Shown here: positions 6,714 to 9,225 of the stretch, piece by piece
How positions within the stretch are numbered: the first letter of the stretch is position 1
Layout: each line of letters begins with the position of its first letter
Source: an uncultured Collinsella sp.
GTDB taxonomy: Bacteria > Actinomycetota > Coriobacteriia > Coriobacteriales > Coriobacteriaceae
Assembly: GCA_900554595.1 (NCBI GenBank)
Contig: USHZ01000071.1
Location: 1 to 9,225, forward strand
Length of the DNA stretch: 9,225 nucleotides
Direction of reading: 5' to 3'
Program-made: the position numbers and the translations under genes
Notes under the pieces: generated by a model
Databases searched by the model: none
What the model was told of the DNA's origin: nothing
Seen by the model: only the letters and a program-made list of their open reading frames with translations

Positions 6714-7418
6714 GTGGGCATCAAGAAGAAGATCAAAAAGGAGCTTATCGGCACTTCCGATTACCCGTCGAATAAGATCTTTACGATCTCCAATTTCATC
6801 ACCTTTACGCGCCTGGTCCTCACGCTCGTCTTCCTGTACCTGTTTGTGACGGACAACAACCGTGTCGTCGCCATTGTCATCTATGCCATCGCGGCTTCCA
6901 CCGACTGGATGGACGGCCAGATTGCCCGTATGACCAAAACGGTCTCGTGGCTCGGCAAGGTAATGGATCCCATCTGCGACCGTGCGCTGCTGTTTACCGG
7001 CGTGCTGGGTCTCGTGGTCCGCGGCGAGCTTCCCATCTGGGTCTGCGTGCTCATTATCGGCCGCGATATCTACCTAGGCATCGGCACGCTCATCGTGCGT
7101 CACTACCACCGGCGCCCCATCGATGTTGTCTTTCCCGGCAAGATTGCCACGGCACTGCTCATGACCGGCTTCTCGCTCATGCTGCTTGGGTTCCCCGTCA
7201 TCGACGGCTGGCATCTGCTGCCCGCCACGTTCACGGCATTCCCAGGCCTCAACGGCAGCTCGGTGCCCCTCGGCATCTTCTTTGTATACGGCGGCGTCAT
7301 CTTCTCCATGCTCACCGCTGTCATCTATTCCATTAAGGGCGGGGCGGCCATTAAACAGGCCATCGCGCATCCCGAGGACGAGGACATCGACTTTCTTAAC
7401 CCCGAAATCGAAGACTAA
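6714..7418 (+). CDS. pgsA: CDP-alcohol phosphatidyltransferase, probably PgsA
   Basis: A 234-residue membrane enzyme with the complete CDP-alcohol phosphatidyltransferase motif D-x2-D-G-x2-A-R-x8-G-x3-D-x3-D: D64, D67, G68, A71, R72, G81, D85, D89. These residues bind the metal ions and the CDP group. The likely reaction joins CDP-diacylglycerol and glycerol 3-phosphate to phosphatidylglycerol phosphate, the step toward phosphatidylglycerol and cardiolipin. Several membrane helices follow, and the tail is acidic (HPEDEDIDFLNPEIED). The start is GTG 6714 with GGGGGAG at 6703-6709. A pgsA-type gene close to a GarA-like and a MerR gene also occurs in mycobacteria (Rv1822 near Rv1827-Rv1828), though with other genes between. 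Another acceptor alcohol, as in a cardiolipin or inositol-phosphate synthase, cannot be excluded. Confidence 0.88.
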   Translation: MGIKKKIKKELIGTSDYPSNKIFTISNFITFTRLVLTLVFLYLFVTDNNRVVAIVIYAIAASTDWMDGQIARMTKTVSWLGKVMDPICDRALLFTGVLGLVVRGELPIWVCVLIIGRDIYLGIGTLIVRHYHRRPIDVVFPGKIATALLMTGFSLMLLGFPVIDGWHLLPATFTAFPGLNGSSVPLGIFFVYGGVIFSMLTAVIYSIKGGAAIKQAIAHPEDEDIDFLNPEIED

Positions 7419-7483
7419 GTCGTTGGGGTATGATTACGTACGGTACATTTTTTGCGGCACGTCCGCGTTAGATAGGGGTTGTC

Positions 7484-7918
7484 ATGGACAACAAGGTTAA
7501 CAATATGCCTCAGAACGATAAGACTGCGGACGCTACCTGCGTTTTCCGTGTTCCTTCGAGCGATGTCACCGTTCCCGACCTTATGGCCAACGTGCGCATC
7601 ACCGCTCCGGTTCTGTCCATCGTCAAGGGTCCGCAGACCGGTGCTGCCTTCGAGCTCGAGGACGACGTGACCACCATCGGCCGTGATCCCGCGAACGGTA
7701 TCTTCCTCAACGACATGACTGTCTCGCGCAGCCACGCACGCATTATTCGCGAGGGTCTGGGAGCCCGCATCGAGGACCTGGGTTCGCTCAACGGCACCTG
7801 GGTCGATGGTGCTATCGTCAACGGTGCTCCGCTGCACGACGGTTCTTCCGTTCAGATCGGTACGTTCACGCTCATCTACCACGAGAGCACGCCGGAGCGC
7901 ATCGAAACCGGTGAGTAG
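7484..7918 (+). CDS. FHA-domain protein, GarA/OdhI-like
   Basis: A 144-residue soluble protein with one FHA domain at about 43-134, which binds phosphothreonine. The family residues are present: G66-R67 (TTIGRDPAN), S81-R82-S83-H84 (VSRSHARI) and N103-G104 (SLNGTWVDG). The N-terminal tail holds ATCVFRV with T18, which resembles the ETTSVFR motif of GarA and OdhI, where a PknB/PknG-type kinase phosphorylates the threonine and the FHA domain folds back onto it. GarA and OdhI control 2-oxoglutarate metabolism; whether this one does is not shown. The start is ATG 7484 with AGGGG at 7474-7478. It lies 65 bases after pgsA and three before the MerR gene, in the same order as garA and Rv1828. Confidence 0.9.
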   Translation: MDNKVNNMPQNDKTADATCVFRVPSSDVTVPDLMANVRITAPVLSIVKGPQTGAAFELEDDVTTIGRDPANGIFLNDMTVSRSHARIIREGLGARIEDLGSLNGTWVDGAIVNGAPLHDGSSVQIGTFTLIYHESTPERIETGE

Positions 7919-7921
7919 GTA

Positions 7922-8806
7922 ATGGCCGAACGCAATTATCTGAGTATCGGCCAGGTCGTCAATCTACTTCGAGGCGCATACCCCGATCTATCGAACTCAA
8001 AAATTAGATTTCTAGAAGATGAAGGGCTCATCACCCCTCATCGTACGCCTAAGGGGTATCGCCAGTACTCCAAGGAAGACGTTGATCGTCTCGAGGTCAT
8101 CCTGCACCTGCAGAAGACCCGCTACATGCCGCTCAACGTCATTAAACAGCGCTTGGAAAACGCAACGGACCTGTCCACTTTGGCTTACGAGGTGGGTCTT
8201 CTGTCCGATGTTCCGCTTAAGACGGAGCCCAAGGAAACCAAGCAAAAGCTGCATCCCATCGAGACCATTCCCGACATGCTCGGTGTTGAGATTTCGTTTA
8301 TCCGCTCCCTTGCCGAGAACGATCTTATCCGCATCATCAAGAGCCCACAGAACCGTGAGCTCGTCGATGGCCGAGATTTCCCGATTATCCGTTACTGCTC
8401 GGAGCTGTCGCGCTTCCACATTGAGCCGCGCAACCTGCGTCAGTACGTATCGTCGGCAAATCGCGAGTCTTCGATGTTTGAGCAGGTTCTCGTGAGCATG
8501 CTCGGCATGGATACCTCCGATGATGAGCGCGACGCCAAGCTCGAGCGCGCTTTTAAAAAGCTGCACGACCTCACCGAGGGTGTGCACACCGCGCTCCTTA
8601 AGAACCGTGTCTTTGAGTCGCTCAACGCCGTGGTCGAGGACGCTGACATCGATGCCCTCGATGAGGAGATCGCGCGTTCCGAATCCACCAAGGCTAAAAG
8701 CGATGGGGCAAGCGTCCCCGCGGTTGCCGCGCACGACGAGTCTCTCGTGCAGCCGTCCAAAGTCGTCGTCCCCTCGCAGAGCTCGTCTGCTAACACGGGC
8801 AAATAA
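7922..8806 (+). CDS. MerR-family regulator, Rv1828/FtsR-like
   Basis: A 294-residue protein. The N-terminal MerR winged helix (about 6-80) starts LSIGQVVNLL, then SNSKIRFLEDEGLITPHRT and GYRQYSKEDVDRL, the classic helix-turn-helix and wing. It lacks the cysteine pattern of metal sensors. The middle (about 105-180) looks like a second helical domain (IPDMLGVEISFIRSLAENDLI, a MerR-like repeat), followed by helices and a disordered Ser/Ala-rich tail after about 255. Length and the neighbouring FHA gene fit the actinobacterial Rv1828/FtsR group; FtsR in Corynebacterium controls ftsZ. A cell-division role here is inference. The start lies three bases after the FHA stop, so translation is probably coupled; only a weak GTAGG-like site precedes it. 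Confidence 0.88.
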   Translation: MAERNYLSIGQVVNLLRGAYPDLSNSKIRFLEDEGLITPHRTPKGYRQYSKEDVDRLEVILHLQKTRYMPLNVIKQRLENATDLSTLAYEVGLLSDVPLKTEPKETKQKLHPIETIPDMLGVEISFIRSLAENDLIRIIKSPQNRELVDGRDFPIIRYCSELSRFHIEPRNLRQYVSSANRESSMFEQVLVSMLGMDTSDDERDAKLERAFKKLHDLTEGVHTALLKNRVFESLNAVVEDADIDALDEEIARSESTKAKSDGASVPAVAAHDESLVQPSKVVVPSQSSSANTGK

Positions 8807-8841
8807 CCGCCGTTCACCCGGCAATCCATGAAAGGTCACCC

Positions 8842-9225
8842 ATGTACGACTTCGAATCTCATATCGTCGATATCCCCGACTATCCCGAGCCCGGAGTCGT
8901 CTTTAAGGACATCACGCCGCTCTTTGGAAATCCCGAGGCCCTGAAGGCCATGGTGGATGCCCTGGCCGAGCATTTTGCCGACATGGGCATTACCAAGGTC
9001 GTAGGACCCGAGGCCCGTGGCTTTATGGTCGGTGTGCCCGTGGCCGTCGCCCTAGGTGCCGGCTTTGTTCCCGCACGTAAACCGGGCAAACTACCGCGCA
9101 AGACGGTAAGCGCGAGCTACGAGCTCGAGTATGGAACGGATTCTATCGAGATCCATGCCGATGCCATTACCTCTAAAGATACCGTGTTGATTCTGGACGA
9201 CTTGGTCGCGACGGGCGGAACCGTC
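8842..9225 (+). CDS. apt: Adenine phosphoribosyltransferase, 3' end beyond the window
   Basis: The visible 128 codons match Apt from its start. They include the IPDYPEPGVVFKDITPL segment, VVGPEARGFMVG, the GFVPARKPGKLP loop, SYELEYGTDSIEIH and the PRPP-binding motif VLILDDLVATGGT at the very end of the window. The enzyme converts adenine and phosphoribosyl pyrophosphate to AMP in purine salvage, in the cytoplasm. ATG 8842 has AAAGG at 8831-8835. It follows the MerR gene by 35 bases without a visible terminator, so it is probably in the same operon. About 45-50 residues of the usual 170-180 lie outside the window. Confidence 0.97.
   Translation, partial: MYDFESHIVDIPDYPEPGVVFKDITPLFGNPEALKAMVDALAEHFADMGITKVVGPEARGFMVGVPVAVALGAGFVPARKPGKLPRKTVSASYELEYGTDSIEIHADAITSKDTVLILDDLVATGGTV

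Noticed and set aside
7429..7434. TATGAT as a promoter for the FHA gene
   Set aside because: The -10 match is fair, but there is no acceptable -35 box at 16-18 bases, and the gene probably belongs to the pgsA operon.

Overview
The window reads as a mosaic from a high-GC Actinomycetota genome. I infer Coriobacteriia, Collinsella or a close relative. The main reason is the right-hand backbone, which runs pgsA-type CDP-alcohol phosphatidyltransferase, FHA protein, MerR-type regulator, apt. The FHA and MerR pair resembles the actinobacterial GarA/Rv1828 (FtsR) pair. The taxonomic call is inference; no rRNA or other marker is present.

Left part (1-1491): an AT-richer gene on the + strand (107-733) codes for a six-segment membrane protein with a DUF1648 (SdpI N-terminal-like) motif. 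It is flanked by two perfect copies of an at least 55-bp palindrome-bearing repeat (1-55 and 898-952). A GC-rich stretch without a convincing gene follows (734-1284) and holds several inverted repeats. After it comes a short RHH/RelB-like antitoxin gene (1285-1479). Its C-terminus looks replaced and it has no toxin partner.

Centre (1492-6325, all on the - strand, by eye about 70% GC or more): one compact operon for sensing and surviving a lantibiotic-like peptide. In transcription order it holds a LanF-type ABC ATPase (with the E-loop of that family), an EpiE/MutE-type permease, an EpiG/MutG-type permease, a YxeA-family gene broken by an in-frame TAA, an OmpR-family response regulator and a sensor histidine kinase. 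The first four reading frames overlap by 1-8 bases. No lantibiotic precursor or modification gene is visible, so this looks like a stand-alone immunity/resistance system. A well-spaced promoter candidate sits in the 3' end of the broken YxeA gene and could express the two-component pair separately. The kinase would sense the peptide, the regulator would activate the operon, and the transporter would expel the peptide from the membrane.

Intergenic region (6326-6713): the leader of the immunity operon, a 57-bp imperfect hairpin and the leader of the rightward operon.

Right part (6714-9225, + strand, roughly 55-60% GC): pgsA-like gene, FHA protein with a GarA/OdhI-like N-terminal threonine motif, MerR/FtsR-like regulator and the start of apt (cut by the window end). 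These look like core chromosomal genes for phospholipid synthesis, kinase-linked signalling, regulation and purine salvage.
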